Origin: JBBRUG01 sp038247995
GTDB lineage: Bacteria > Chloroflexota > Chloroflexia > Chloroflexales > Chloroflexaceae
Direction: 5' to 3'
Assembly (NCBI GenBank): GCA_038247995.1
Contig: JBBRUG010000038.1
Span: 1-25,529 of the forward strand
Length of the DNA stretch: 25,529 nt
Both the position numbers and the translations under genes were made by a program. The notes below the pieces were generated by a model. It saw only the letters and a program-made list of their open reading frames with translations, searched no databases and had not been told where the DNA came from. Positions 25,365 through 25,529 of the stretch are shown here, piece after piece; position 1 is the stretch's first letter, and each line of letters opens with the position of its first letter.

Positions 25365-25529
25365 TCAGCTTGTTGCGCGGCGGAAGTCTTTGAGGTTCAG
25401 CTGTAGTTTACGTTCGCCGTTCCACTCATTCACTTCGAGCGTGTAGGCGAGATCGATTCGGCGGTGGCGGTGCAGATGTTGCGCCAAGTGACCAAGCCGG
25501 AACCCGATCGCCTCGAGTGCCGCGCCGCC
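25365..25529 (-). CDS. recJ: Single-stranded-DNA-specific exonuclease RecJ, C-terminal end only
   Basis: The minus strand is open from the window edge to a TGA at 25367-25365 and encodes 54 residues: AIGFRLGHLAQHL, then IDLAYTLEVNEWNGERKLQLNLKDFR. This is the typical end of the RecJ OB-fold domain (hydrophobic strand, then EvNEWNGrrxLQLxLkDlR). RecJ is the 5'-3' single-strand exonuclease used in mismatch repair and recombination. The rest, with the DHH catalytic domains, lies outside the window, so an intact gene is assumed but not seen. It converges on the HD-GYP gene. Confidence 0.8.
   Translation of the reverse strand, partial: GGAALEAIGFRLGHLAQHLHRHRRIDLAYTLEVNEWNGERKLQLNLKDFRRATS

Overview
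This is a GC-rich chromosomal window that looks like a member of the Chloroflexota, most likely class Chloroflexia. That is inferred from the gene set and style: a REP-type transposase with an embedded palindrome, an RsbT/RsbX/histidine kinase cluster, a PIN-TRAM membrane protein, a DUF512 protein and many short repeats. No rRNA or tRNA gene and no CRISPR array were seen. Most genes are housekeeping; the unusual material lies in junctions, leaders and two atypical radical-SAM-type genes.

Layout. 1-351 is the 3' part of a REP-associated transposase with a 12-bp tandem repeat and a REP-like palindrome in its reading frame. 394-1881 holds an epimerase remnant (-) and a TetR regulator (+) fused head to head, as if a deletion removed both 5' ends. 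2100-9425 (+) carries an S1-domain protein, ClpC, RadA, a PIN-TRAM protein and D-aminoacyl-tRNA deacylase. Three tandem terminator-like hairpins separate clpC from radA, and radA looks leaderless. 9543-13293 (+) is a compact signalling module: an RsbT-like kinase, an RsbX-like PP2C phosphatase and a large GAF/PAS histidine kinase.

13351-16959 (-) encodes signal peptidase I, a GT4 glycosyltransferase, TatA and the Obg GTPase. tatA has a full-consensus promoter, and an intrinsic terminator lies between tatA and obg, right at the obg start codon. 17139-20000 (+) has a radical-SAM homologue of the AMMECR1-linked family that has lost its catalytic CX3CX2C cluster, followed by aspartyl-tRNA synthetase. 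20166-21830 (-) has a Uma2 nuclease-like protein and a metallo-beta-lactamase-fold hydrolase. 21864-25234 (+) has a DUF512 PDZ/radical-SAM protein behind a possible leader-peptide attenuator, then a GAF-GAF-HD-GYP protein. The window ends in the 3' end of recJ on the minus strand.

The most promising leads are the cysteine-less radical-SAM homologue (17139-18155), the partner-switching and histidine kinase module (9543-13293), the DUF512 leader (21864-21959) and the in-frame repeats in the transposase. All family calls come from reading the translated sequence; no database search was run.
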